The notes under the pieces are model-generated. The model was not told where the DNA came from. It searched no databases and saw only the letters and a program-made list of their open reading frames with translations. Source: Ochrobactrum sp. CM-21-5 (lineage in GTDB: Bacteria; Pseudomonadota; Alphaproteobacteria; Rhizobiales; Rhizobiaceae). Taken from it: 63,728 nt of DNA. The DNA is taken from positions 1-63,728 of the forward strand of contig NZ_JACLZJ010000011.1 in the NCBI RefSeq assembly GCF_014253075.1, in the 5' to 3' direction. Shown here piece by piece: positions 37,505 to 46,161 of the stretch. Numbering within the stretch: position 1 is the first letter of the stretch; each line of letters starts with the position of its first letter. The translations under genes were made by a program, and so were the position numbers.

Positions 37505-38377
37505 ATGACCACACGCAGAGAGCTTTTTGCCCTATCGGGTGCTGCGCTTGTCGTCAGCGCCTTTCCGGCAGGCGCGCAGGTTACCGCCACGCCGCAGGGC
37601 AGTGTGAAAATCACACAGATACGCAACGCAACGCTCCATATCGCCTATGGCGGCGTTCGCTTTCTTGTCGATCCGATGCTTTCGGACCGTCACGCCTGGC
37701 CGGGTTTTGAAGGCTCGGTGAACAGCGAGGAGCGCAATCCCCTTGTGCATCTTCCGATAACGAAGGAAGAAATCATCGACGTGGACGCGGTGATCGTCAC
37801 CCATCTGCACGAAGACCATTGGGATGAAGAAGCGCGCAAGGTTCTGCCGAGGGCGCTGCCGATTTTCGCGCAGAACGATGCGGATGCTGCAACCATCCGG
37901 GGACAGGGGTTCTCCGATGTGCGCGTGCTTTCGGACACGTCCAGCTTCAAGGGTGTACAGCTCATCAAGACGGACGGTCGTCACGGGACCGAGGCGCACT
38001 ACGCCAAGATCGGCGATGTTCTGGGCGAAGCTTGCGGTGTCGTGTTCAGGACGGCCGGACTAAAGACCATCTATCTGGCTGGCGACACGATCTGGCACGA
38101 GCGGGTGGCGGCAGCTCTGAAAACGTATCGTCCAGATGTGGCTATCCTGAACACCGGCTATGCGATGACCGCCGGGATTGAGGGCGGCATCATCATGGGA
38201 ACGCAAGATGTGCTTTCGGTCCACAAGGCCGCCCCTGAAACCCTCCTGATCGGCAGCCACATGGAAGCGGTGAATCACTGCACTGTGAGCCGCGCTGACC
38301 TTCGGGCTTTCGCCCGTGCCAACGGTTTCGCCGACAAGCTGCACACTCCTGGCGATGGGGAAACCGTTATCCTTTGA
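37505..38377 (+). CDS. Exported MBL-fold metal-dependent hydrolase (UlaG-like)
   Basis: 290 residues with an N-terminal export signal containing twin Arg (MTTRRELFALSGAALVVSAFPAGAQV), so export by Tat or Sec is likely. The metal site is THLHEDHWDEEA, with later ligands in TDGRHGTE, LAGDTIWHE and GSHMEAVNHC. It belongs to the UlaG/UPF0173-like branch of the metallo-beta-lactamase fold. It is co-directional with the cysteine hydrolase and may form a two-gene unit with it. Confidence 0.88.
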   Translation: MTTRRELFALSGAALVVSAFPAGAQVTATPQGSVKITQIRNATLHIAYGGVRFLVDPMLSDRHAWPGFEGSVNSEERNPLVHLPITKEEIIDVDAVIVTHLHEDHWDEEARKVLPRALPIFAQNDADAATIRGQGFSDVRVLSDTSSFKGVQLIKTDGRHGTEAHYAKIGDVLGEACGVVFRTAGLKTIYLAGDTIWHERVAAALKTYRPDVAILNTGYAMTAGIEGGIIMGTQDVLSVHKAAPETLLIGSHMEAVNHCTVSRADLRAFARANGFADKLHTPGDGETVIL

Positions 38378-38387
38378 ACTGACTTAT

Positions 38388-38420
38388 CGTTGGGCCCCTG
38401 AGTATGGCAGTTGCCCAACG
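38388..38420. terminator. Candidate hairpin terminator
   Basis: Perfect 8-bp repeat CGTTGGGC / GCCCAACG, loop 17 bases, starting 10 bases after the MBL gene. There is no T-run, so confidence is limited. Confidence 0.4.
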
Positions 38421-38498
38421 CCTGACCTTCCCCCGGCTGCCGCTCAATATGTGCAGTTATTTTCTCCGATTAACGCCAGAAACAGAAGCATAATTGAG

Positions 38499-38750
38499 AT
38501 GCATACTCACGAGGAGAATTTGAAGTATATACCCGATCTGCGAGATGCCGCGCCCGAGATGGTGACCGCCTTTTTCAATTTCGATAAAGTAGTGTTCAAC
38601 AAGAATGTCGGTAGCCTAAGCCTTGCCACTCGTGAGTTGATCGCTATGGGCGTCGAAGGAAGAGGTTGCGGAAGCAATTATGGTGGCCACAGCGCTTCGC
38701 GCTGGAGGTGGTATCACGCATGGCTGGCAGGCGATGAAGAGCATTTCTGA
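38499..38750 (+). pseudogene. Carboxymuconolactone decarboxylase/AhpD-like gene, decayed
   Basis: From ATG 38499 the frame gives LKYIPDLRDAAPEMVTAFFN and SLSLATRELIAMGVEGRGCG, the opening of an AhpD-like protein. Where C-x-x-C-x3-H is expected the reading is disordered (GSNYGGHSASRWRW). A shifted frame restores ATALRAGG, the usual next segment, before ending. The active-site cysteines are incomplete, so this is most likely a pseudogene. Confidence 0.65.
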
Positions 38751-39066
38751 AGGGAAATAACCTCATCAACGTGCTTAAAACCTGTGGCATCGGGAGATCC
38801 CGTTAATCCACGAAGGAGCGAGGCTTCGACTACGGACGCGGCTAAGCACCAGCACGAAGCGAACTTCCCGCTTGCTGAGCGTGTGCATGCCGTATTTGGC
38901 GTATAGCGGGCTCTGATTTACCGCTACCGCGAAAATGCTCGAAACTTGCGACGGATGCGATTCAAAAAGGTGGCAAGGTCCGCTTTAAGCGTCCTCGCCT
39001 TCCAACGCGAACGGCCAAGATGAGGTCAAAGCCGACATCGCATCAGCGTGGCCAACCTGAGACCGA
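38751..39066. other. Intergenic region, no gene seen
   Basis: 316 bases between the AhpD-like remnant and a leftward hypothetical frame. I see no open frame with family resemblance, and no clear repeat or hairpin. Confidence 0.5.
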
Positions 39067-39381
39067 TCACTCCAGTTTGCACGTTGGAACGAACGTCTTG
39101 TTATAATGATCATTCATTTTACGAGCTTGTTCGGAGTATTCGAGCGGACTCCTGTTTGGCGGTGGGGGCCAGGTGAAGACCTCTTGCGCACATTTTCGGG
39201 CGGCGGCCCAACATGCAAGACTCCGCGGATCCGATCCGTAAGACGACACTCCCTTGCCGATTTTCGCCATTTGAGATACTCGCTTTTCAGCCTCAGCGCG
39301 CTGGCTTGCCGGATCGTAGACATTTTTGACCTGATAATGCCCATCCGGCGAAACAAAGCCCTCCTCCACGCTGAATGACAA
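39067..39381 (-). CDS. Hypothetical protein, possibly 5'-truncated
   Basis: Starting at TTG 39381 the frame gives 104 residues, including YQVKNVYDPASQRAEAEKRV and a proline-rich FTWPPPPNRSPLEYSEQARK. I do not recognise the family. Good coding character continues upstream in the same frame to a TAA near 39500 (LEVIIRWPYLSASYGPEAVEKD...) without any ATG or GTG start. Either an unusual start is used or the true N-terminus has been lost. Confidence 0.45.
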   Translation of the reverse strand: MSFSVEEGFVSPDGHYQVKNVYDPASQRAEAEKRVSQMAKIGKGVSSYGSDPRSLACWAAARKCAQEVFTWPPPPNRSPLEYSEQARKMNDHYNKTFVPTCKLE

Positions 39382-39752
39382 CGCTCCATCTACCCGACAG
39401 ACGATATGATCTTTTTCGACCGCTTCAGGGCCATAAGACGCCGACAGATAAGGCCAGCGAATAATAACTTCCAGCGCATCGCCTAGATGCGTGAATTAAT
39501 ATTTGCAAACTGGCGAATTGAATTCGCAAGTTCGCTTTAATGCTGGAGAGTGCAGGGAACGCACATCAAGGCTGCTTAGAAGCCAGGCACTCCATCGTCA
39601 AATGCACGGCGCCTGGGCATGGGATCATTTGCTGAAATCCTCGCCCTTCAGCTACTATTAAGATACATGATAAGATAGAGCTTTATCGGGAGATCATTAC
39701 GCCAAACGTTATCGATAGCCGTCTCGCCAACGCTTTCTTCGACAAAACGATC

Positions 39753-40085
39753 TTGTCGGAGAACAATCCCTTGCCGAAGACAATCTCGCATCAGATTGAT
39801 GACCGTCGCCATAAGCAGGGCGGATTGTGGGTCGGCGGCAAGTGCCTGCTAACAGCCACTGCTCTTAGTTTCAGCCCGAACGACATGAACCGGGCACTGC
39901 ATACTCGCCCTGATGAATTGGATGTTGCAATACCGTTGGAGAATATCATCGAGATTTCAGTTCAGCGAAGATTGATTACGGACGCAATAACCGTTCGATT
40001 TGACACGGGTGTTCTGAAAATCAGATGTTTTAGGGCCAGATCCTTTGCTGCAGCCATTGAAGCTGCGCGGCTTCTTCTCAATTGA
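39753..40085 (+). CDS. Hypothetical protein with a PH/GRAM-like segment
   Basis: 110 residues from TTG 39753. The sequence HKQGGLWVGGKCLLTATALS, then VAIPLENIIEISVQRRLITDAITVRFDTGVLKIRC, then an amphipathic helix AAAIEAARLLL, has the strand order of a small PH/GRAM-type barrel. The same frame is open upstream to about 39640 without an ATG, so the start is uncertain. Function is unknown. Confidence 0.55.
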   Translation: MSENNPLPKTISHQIDDRRHKQGGLWVGGKCLLTATALSFSPNDMNRALHTRPDELDVAIPLENIIEISVQRRLITDAITVRFDTGVLKIRCFRARSFAAAIEAARLLLN

Positions 40086-40255
40086 CCTTGGGTCGCTGTT
40101 GGTTCCAATTAGGTTAACAATATCCCCCGCACGGCAGAGTCGCAACAAGTGCATCGTCTCGTCGCCATTTGCGGTTCAATACGGGGCTCTGAGATATATC
40201 TGGTACCTTGGCTGTTCTTGACTACGTTTTAGCGTCAACGTGAGGGATGACTATT

Positions 40256-40909
40256 ATGGCCACTTTTATTTTGATAGCCGGAGGGTGGCAGGGTGGTTGG
40301 AGCTACCAGAGCGTAGCAGATATACTCGCCACGCACGGGCACAATGTCGTACCTATAACCCTTTCGGGGCTCGGTGACACTCCCGCGCCAGCGGCCAATC
40401 TTGAAACCCACATAAGTGAGGTTGCCGATGTCGTGAAGTTGCATAGCGGCGACCTTATCCTTGTCGGGCAATCTTACGGCGGGATGATTGTGAGCGGCGT
40501 AGCGGACGCCAATCCATCGCGTATCCGGGCATTGGTTTATGTCGACGCTTATGTACCGGATTCCGGTGACTCGGTCTGGTCGCTGACGACACCCCGTTTT
40601 CGGGACATGTTCGTCGCAGGCGCAAAGGCTGACGGGCTGAATTGCACTCCGCCCTCCAGTCTTGACCCGAGATGCCGCCCGCATCCGATCGGGACGTTTC
40701 TCCAGTCAATTACTCTCACCGGGCGTTGGCGTGAAGTACCGCACAAGACATTCGTCGGCGCACATGGATGGGAAGGAAGTCCTTTCCTTGACCTTTATCG
40801 ACGCTTGAGCCGCGAACCGGAATGGTCAACCTTTTCGCTCAATTGCGGGCACAACGTAGCGCGGCTGGAACCCGAAGCCCTGACCCGGATATTGTTGACT
40901 CACATTTGA
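40256..40909 (+). CDS. Alpha/beta-fold hydrolase
   Basis: A 217-residue hydrolase resembling the EstC/salicylate-esterase-like group. It has the oxyanion strand FILIAGGWQGGWSY, the nucleophile elbow GQSYGG (Ser at about residue 73) and a C-terminal catalytic His in LNCGHNVARLEPEAL. ATG 40256 is preferred because GAGGG lies 9 bases upstream; ATG 40247 abuts that site. It is convergent with the RND efflux operon. Confidence 0.88.
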   Translation: MATFILIAGGWQGGWSYQSVADILATHGHNVVPITLSGLGDTPAPAANLETHISEVADVVKLHSGDLILVGQSYGGMIVSGVADANPSRIRALVYVDAYVPDSGDSVWSLTTPRFRDMFVAGAKADGLNCTPPSSLDPRCRPHPIGTFLQSITLTGRWREVPHKTFVGAHGWEGSPFLDLYRRLSREPEWSTFSLNCGHNVARLEPEALTRILLTHI

Positions 40910-40976
40910 ACAACCAGGCTGCAAGGCGCGGACAGTAACCGTAACCAGATCCCCGACAAGGCCGCAATCGGCCACC

Positions 40977-40999
40977 AAAACGCCGGGCTTAGCCGGCGT
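40977..40999 (-). terminator. Rho-independent terminator of the RND operon
   Basis: A perfect 7-bp stem ACGCCGG / CCGGCGT with a 6-base loop, lying 44 bases after the RND permease stop. On the minus strand it is followed by TTTT. Position and orientation fit termination of the leftward efflux operon. Confidence 0.6.
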
Positions 41000-41042
41000 C
41001 ATCTTTGGGATCACCAATGCGACCGGTTACTTCTACTGCTTG

Positions 41043-44000
41043 TTATGGTTTTTGTTCCAAGACCGGCCCTTCCGCGTTTTTGCTCTTTTCGCCCCGCTTT
41101 CCGAAATTCCGCACCACGACATAGAATACCGGTGTCAAGAGCAGCCCGAACAACGTAACGCCGAGCATGCCAGCAAACACCGCTATGCCCATGACATGCC
41201 GCATCTCGGCACCCGCGCCTTTTGCGATCACAAGTGGCACGACACCCGCAATAAAGGCGAGTGAGGTCATCAGGATCGGGCGAAGCCGAAGCCGTGCGGC
41301 CTCAAGCACCGCCTTCAATGGATCGACACCCTCATCTTCCTTCGCTCGCGCAAACTCGACGATCAGAATCGCATTCTTGGCAGCAAGTCCGACCAGAACG
41401 ACAAATCCGATCTGAGTGAAAATGTTGTTGTCGCCACCAGTGAGCCATACCCCGGCAATTGCCGAGAGCAATGCCATTGGCGCGATCAACAATACAGCGA
41501 ACGGCAACGACCAGCTGTTATACTGGGCAGCGAGGATGAGAAACGCGAGTAGAACGGAAAGCGGGAAGATATACATTGCCGTGTTTCCGGCCTGCTTCTC
41601 CTGATAGGCAAGCTCTGTCCACTCGAAGGCCATGCCCGATGGCAAAGTTTCCATTATGATGCGTTCTATCGTGGCTGTTGCCTGCCCGAACGAATAACCG
41701 GGTGCAGGACCGCCGCTGATATCGGCCGACGGGAAACTGTTATAATGCATGACACGATCCGGGCCGGAACTGTGCTTGATCGTCAAAAGAGCCGACAGTG
41801 GAATCATTTCGCCCGCCATGTTGCGCACTTTCAGTCGGCCAATGTCCTCCGGTTGCATCCGGAAAGGCGCATCTGCCTGGACCACCACCCGGTAGGTCCT
41901 GCCAAAGCGGTTGAAATCATTCACATAGAGAGAACCAAGGTTCACCTGCAGCGTCTCGAAAATAGTGTTGAGGGGAACGCCTTGCGACTTGGCTTTCACC
42001 CGGTCAATATCCACCTGAATTTGCGGCGCATTCACCTGGAAGCTCGCAAGCATGCCTGCGAGTTCCGGTGCCTGCATCGCCTTGGCCATGATTGCGCCCT
42101 GCGTCTCGGCAAGCGCTTCAAACCCAAGTCCGGCCCTATCTTCGATCTGAATCTTGAATCCTCCAGTCGTGCCAAGACCCGGAACCGGCGGCGGCGGGAA
42201 GATACCGGCGAAACCATCGGGTATCTGACTAAACTTGCCCATCAGACGACCTGCGATCGCAAACGCGGACATGGTAGGGTCCTTACGTTCGTCAAAGGGC
42301 TTGAGCATCGTGAACATGACGGCAGCATTGGGAATATTGACCATGCCATTGACTGAAAGACCGGGGAAAGCGACGACACTTTCTACCCCGGGCTCGGCAA
42401 GGGCGATCTCAGACATTTTCTTAACCACTGCCTCGGTTCTGTCGAGCGACGCTCCCGTCGGCAGCTGTGCAATACCGACGAGATAATATTTGTCCTGAGC
42501 TGGAACAAAGCCGCTGGGTACAGTCTGGAACCCCATCCATGTCATGCCAAGCAAACCAGCATAGACGAGCAGGACGAGCGCGCTCAGCCTCACGGCGCGT
42601 CGCACCGACCAGACATAGGCATTCGACGCGCTGTCGAAGAACCGGTTGAAGAGCCTGAAAAACCAGCCGAACAAACCGTCGATCACCCGTGTCAGGAGAT
42701 CGCGTTTCACGTCGCCATGATGCGGCTTCAGGAGCACACCTGCAAGCGCGGGAGAAAGCGTGAGGGAGTTGACCGCCGACAGGATGGTCGAAATTGCGAT
42801 TGTGAGAGCGAACTGGCGATAGAACTCACCTTGCAGGCCGGACAGAAATGCAGACGGGATGAATACCGCCGACAGCACGGACGTAATGGCAATGATCGGC
42901 CCGGTCACTTCGTCCATGGCCTTGCGTGCCGCTTCCTTCGGCGTTTCGCCAAGCGCGATGTGACGCTCGACATTTTCGACGACGACGATGGCGTCATCAA
43001 CCACGATCCCGATGGACAGCACCAGGCCGAACAGCGACAGCGTGTTCAGTGAGAAGCCAAACATATACATGAGCGCGAATGTGCCAACCAACGATATCGG
43101 CACGGCGACCAGAGGAATGATCGAAGCCCGCCAGGTCTGAAGGAAGAGCACGACAACGATCACGACCAGAACGATAGCTTCGAGCAACGTCATCACAACA
43201 GCCTCAAGGGAGGCCTTCACGAAGACGGTGGGATCGTAGGCAATGCGATACTCGATCCCCTCAGGGAAACCCTTTTGCAGTTCTTCCATGGTGCCGCGAA
43301 TGGCACTTGCCACATCAAGCGCGTTGGCGCCCGGACTCTGGACGATCTGCATCGCCAATGCCGGTTTTCCGTCAAGAAGACTGCGCAGAGCATAGGCGTC
43401 TGCGCCCAGTTCAATGCGTGAAACGTCGCGCAACCGCGTAACCTGGCCGTCAGCGCCGGTCTTGACGACGATATCGCCGAACTGTTCCTCGTTAGATAGT
43501 CTGCCGAGCGTATTGACCGTGACCTGAAGTGCGGCCGAGGCGTCGGGTTGCTGGCCGACCGAGCCTGCGGCTACCTGGACGTTTTGTTCCTGGATTGCCG
43601 TCACCACGTCCGAGGCGGTAAGACCACGCGCGGCCACCTTCGCCGGGTCGAGCCAGATCCGCATGGAATATTCGCCAGCGCCCCAGACAAGCACGTCGCC
43701 CACACCTGAAATACGCGCAAGCTGGTCGCGTACCTGCAAGGTGGCAAAGTTCGACAGGTAGAGCGGATCATAACGGTTATCGGGCGATACGAGATGAACG
43801 ACCATCAGAATATCCGGGGAAGTTTTCTGCGTCACCACGCCGATGCGCTGAACTTCCTGTGGCAGACGTGGAAGCGCGCGCGAGACGCGATTCTGCACCT
43901 GGATTTGCGCCATGTCGGGATCTGTGCCCTGCTGGAACGTCACAGTCAGCGTCATGCGTCCATCGGTGGCAGCCTGCGAGCTCATATAGAGCATGTTCTC

Positions 44001-44222
44001 GACGCCATTGATGACCTGCTCCAGTGGCGCGGCGACCGTTTCGGCGATCACTTCGGGGCTGGCGCCCGGATAGCTTGCGGTGACCTGTACCGTTGGCGGG
44101 GTCACCTGCGGGTATTCGCTCAATGGCAGCTTCAGGAGCGTGAGCCCGCCACCGATCAGCATCAGGACAGAGAGGACGACCGCGAAGATCGGTCGGTCGA
44201 CGAAAAAACGCGGGATATTCAT
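41043..44222 (-). CDS. RND multidrug efflux permease, HAE1 family (AcrB-like)
   Basis: A 1059-residue trimeric inner-membrane proton antiporter. It opens MNIPRFFVDRPIFAVVLSVLMLIGGGLTLLKLPLSEYP, as AcrB homologues do. The proton-relay Asp pair is in GIVVDDAIVVVENVERH and the relay Lys in GLAAKNAILIVEFA, which marks the HAE1 (drug) rather than the HME (heavy metal) class. The porter-domain methionine set typical of CusA is not evident. It overlaps the adaptor gene by ATGA. The operon promoter carries a CueR-type site, an unusual combination. An outer-membrane partner is not encoded here. Confidence 0.95.
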   Translation of the reverse strand: MNIPRFFVDRPIFAVVLSVLMLIGGGLTLLKLPLSEYPQVTPPTVQVTASYPGASPEVIAETVAAPLEQVINGVENMLYMSSQAATDGRMTLTVTFQQGTDPDMAQIQVQNRVSRALPRLPQEVQRIGVVTQKTSPDILMVVHLVSPDNRYDPLYLSNFATLQVRDQLARISGVGDVLVWGAGEYSMRIWLDPAKVAARGLTASDVVTAIQEQNVQVAAGSVGQQPDASAALQVTVNTLGRLSNEEQFGDIVVKTGADGQVTRLRDVSRIELGADAYALRSLLDGKPALAMQIVQSPGANALDVASAIRGTMEELQKGFPEGIEYRIAYDPTVFVKASLEAVVMTLLEAIVLVVIVVVLFLQTWRASIIPLVAVPISLVGTFALMYMFGFSLNTLSLFGLVLSIGIVVDDAIVVVENVERHIALGETPKEAARKAMDEVTGPIIAITSVLSAVFIPSAFLSGLQGEFYRQFALTIAISTILSAVNSLTLSPALAGVLLKPHHGDVKRDLLTRVIDGLFGWFFRLFNRFFDSASNAYVWSVRRAVRLSALVLLVYAGLLGMTWMGFQTVPSGFVPAQDKYYLVGIAQLPTGASLDRTEAVVKKMSEIALAEPGVESVVAFPGLSVNGMVNIPNAAVMFTMLKPFDERKDPTMSAFAIAGRLMGKFSQIPDGFAGIFPPPPVPGLGTTGGFKIQIEDRAGLGFEALAETQGAIMAKAMQAPELAGMLASFQVNAPQIQVDIDRVKAKSQGVPLNTIFETLQVNLGSLYVNDFNRFGRTYRVVVQADAPFRMQPEDIGRLKVRNMAGEMIPLSALLTIKHSSGPDRVMHYNSFPSADISGGPAPGYSFGQATATIERIIMETLPSGMAFEWTELAYQEKQAGNTAMYIFPLSVLLAFLILAAQYNSWSLPFAVLLIAPMALLSAIAGVWLTGGDNNIFTQIGFVVLVGLAAKNAILIVEFARAKEDEGVDPLKAVLEAARLRLRPILMTSLAFIAGVVPLVIAKGAGAEMRHVMGIAVFAGMLGVTLFGLLLTPVFYVVVRNFGKRGEKSKNAEGPVLEQKP

Positions 44223-45463
44223 CGACGCGCCTCCTGAACGTCTGTCGCAACCCGACCAACTTCACTCTGCTGGTCGGAGAGCATCGGCACTATCTGCGGC
44301 TCCACTTCCATTCCGGGTCGGACAAGCCCCTTGATGATGATTTTTTCACCCGACTTGAGTCCTGAAGAAACAACGCGCAGCCCGTCGATCATCGGCCCCA
44401 ATTCAACCGGGCGGTACTCCGCCTTGTTCTCTGCCCCGACTACCAGCACATAGCGTCGCCCCTGATCGACACCAATCGCCTGCTCATCGACGAGCATGGT
44501 CTGCGCTGGTTCGGTGGTCACGAGTTTCACTCGAACAAAAAGACCAGGAGCCAGCCGGTCATCAAGATTGCGAACAATGGCACGGGCTCTGATCGTGCCT
44601 GTACCCCGGTCAATGCGATTGCCGAGAAAATCGAGCTCACCGACAAGCGGGTGGCCGGTATCAGTCATCAAGCCGACCTGAACCGGAAGCCTGTCAGCAT
44701 CGCTCCCCGTCACGGATGCACGTCCACGAGCTGCGAATTCGAGATAGGTCGCTTCATCGATATCGAAATAGACATAGAGCGGGTCGGTTGAAACAATCGT
44801 GGTGAGAAGAGTGGCAGCCCCCGCATTACCACCGGTAACGAGATTGCCTTCTGTGACAAGGACACGGTCGACCCGTCCGGCAATCGGTGCCGTGACACGC
44901 GTGAAAGATAGATCGAGTTCTGCGGCTGCGATGGCAGCCTTGGCGATTTCCACCTGGGCCTCGCGCTGCCGATGTGCGGCCTTCGCGTTATCGTAGGTTT
45001 TGCGTGATACAGTGCCATTCGGAGCCAGAGCTTCGGCGCGTTTGAAATCGACTTCAGCCTGATCAAGCAGAGCGTTCGCCTGCTGCAATCGAGCTTTTGC
45101 TGCATTCAATGCAACCTGGTACGGCCTCGGATCGATCTGGAACAGAAGATCGCCCGCGCGAACGAGTCCGCCTTCGGGAACGCCGACATCAACTATTGCG
45201 CCGCCTACACGCGGACGCAGGTCGACCGCCCTGGTCGCTTCGGTATGGCCTGTAAACTCTATGGATGGAGCAACCTTGCGTGTGACGACCTCGGCAACCG
45301 GCACCTGTGGAGCCGGCATTTGGGCTGGCTGCGCGGCGGCGGATGAAACAAGCGACAGGAAATTTCGCGTATATGGTTCGATCTCGTCTCTATAGGCCGC
45401 GTAAAAGGCACCACCAACAATAACGGCGCTGGCCAGGAACAGGGCGGCGGCTTTATTACTCAT
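44219..45463 (-). CDS. RND efflux periplasmic adaptor (membrane fusion protein)
   Basis: A 414-residue adaptor with an N-terminal membrane anchor or signal (residues 1-25) and the usual order. The lipoyl half-motif is in RPRVGGAIVDVGVPEGGLVRAGDLLFQIDPRPY. The alpha-hairpin is ALNAAKARLQQANALLDQAEVDFKRAEAL...AKAAHRQREAQVEIAKAAIAAAELDLSFTRVTAPIAGRVDR. Beta-barrel and membrane-proximal domains follow. It is the first gene of the efflux operon, about 55 bases downstream of the expected transcription start at the CueR-type promoter. Confidence 0.93.
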   Translation of the reverse strand: MSNKAAALFLASAVIVGGAFYAAYRDEIEPYTRNFLSLVSSAAAQPAQMPAPQVPVAEVVTRKVAPSIEFTGHTEATRAVDLRPRVGGAIVDVGVPEGGLVRAGDLLFQIDPRPYQVALNAAKARLQQANALLDQAEVDFKRAEALAPNGTVSRKTYDNAKAAHRQREAQVEIAKAAIAAAELDLSFTRVTAPIAGRVDRVLVTEGNLVTGGNAGAATLLTTIVSTDPLYVYFDIDEATYLEFAARGRASVTGSDADRLPVQVGLMTDTGHPLVGELDFLGNRIDRGTGTIRARAIVRNLDDRLAPGLFVRVKLVTTEPAQTMLVDEQAIGVDQGRRYVLVVGAENKAEYRPVELGPMIDGLRVVSSGLKSGEKIIIKGLVRPGMEVEPQIVPMLSDQQSEVGRVATDVQEARR

Positions 45464-45525
45464 TCTCGTTCTCCTTCATAGGGCCGCAGCTTTTGCCAGC
45501 GGGACACGACGATGGTCATTTGACG

Positions 45526-45556
45526 ACCTTGCTGTTTCCAACGATGGAAAGGTCAA
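45526..45556 (-). promoter_or_regulatory. CueR-type promoter of the RND operon
   Basis: On the minus strand: TTGACC, a 19-base spacer starting TTTCCATCG-TTGGAAA, then CAAGGT. The over-long spacer with a near-symmetrical TTGACCTT...TTGGAA core is the hallmark of MerR-family promoters. Three similar sites lie at 45773, 47907 and 47964. Confidence 0.82.
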
Positions 45557-45772
45557 GGCCCTGAGAATTATTTTTCCAAGGAGAATCTTGGTGGCAGAAG
45601 CCGCCTCGTTTGATGGCCGATCCCCGCGCATTGTTTCGCCAATATTTGAAAAAAAAGGCGTTGTCGATCAGACGACGGGCAGCTCTTTTACGCGAAAACC
45701 AAGGCTCTTTAGCCGTTTGTGGTCAGGTTCGCGTCCCTGCACAACAATATCCATTTCCACACAAGAACAGCC

Positions 45773-45803
45773 TTGACCTTACAAGTGTTGGAAGCCGCAG
45801 GCT
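45773..45803 (+). promoter_or_regulatory. CueR-type promoter of the glutaredoxin/ferredoxin reductase operon
   Basis: TTGACC, a 19-base spacer containing TTACAAGTG-TTGGAAG, then CAGGCT, ending 81 bases before the glutaredoxin start. The core matches the other three sites. Confidence 0.82.
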
Positions 45804-45884
45804 GACAAAATCCCGCCCAGAATGCCGACCGATTAACAGCCGGATTGAGGGCGAAACCACACCTATCCAGTGAAAGGCAAATGT

Positions 45885-46151
45885 ATGATAAACGCCGGTA
45901 CGCCGCACATTCTCATTTACACAACACCGACCTGCCCGGACTGTCATGCACTCAAGCGCTGGCTCTCAGAGCAAGGGCTTTCCTACGAGGAGCGCGACCT
46001 CAGCCAGCCGGAAGTTGCTGAGGAAGCCAAAGCTCGCACAGGGGTTCGGGTGGCCCCTATCACGATTGTCGGCTCCGAGATTTTCTACGGAACCTTTCCG
46101 CGGCAAAAGCCGGGTTTGATCAAGGCTCTCGGACTGAAATCCGAACTGTAA
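45885..46151 (+). CDS. Glutaredoxin-like protein
   Basis: An 88-residue glutaredoxin with the redox motif TTPTCPDC (C17, C20), followed by HALKRWLSEQGLSYEERDLSQ and the cis-Pro region GVRVAPITIVGSEIFYG. It would reduce disulfides or handle bound metal. ATG 45885 is chosen over GTG 45870 because AAAGG is correctly spaced. It is the first gene behind a CueR-type promoter, 10 bases before the reductase gene. Confidence 0.9.
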   Translation: MINAGTPHILIYTTPTCPDCHALKRWLSEQGLSYEERDLSQPEVAEEAKARTGVRVAPITIVGSEIFYGTFPRQKPGLIKALGLKSEL

Positions 46152-46161
46152 GGAAAGTCGG

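Noticed and set aside
45560..45780. CCAAG-GAGAAT-CTTGG hairpin (45576-45591) and short frames between the two CueR-type promoters
   Set aside because: A 5-bp stem without T-run is weak, and the frames have no start signals; the region is best read as a divergent promoter.
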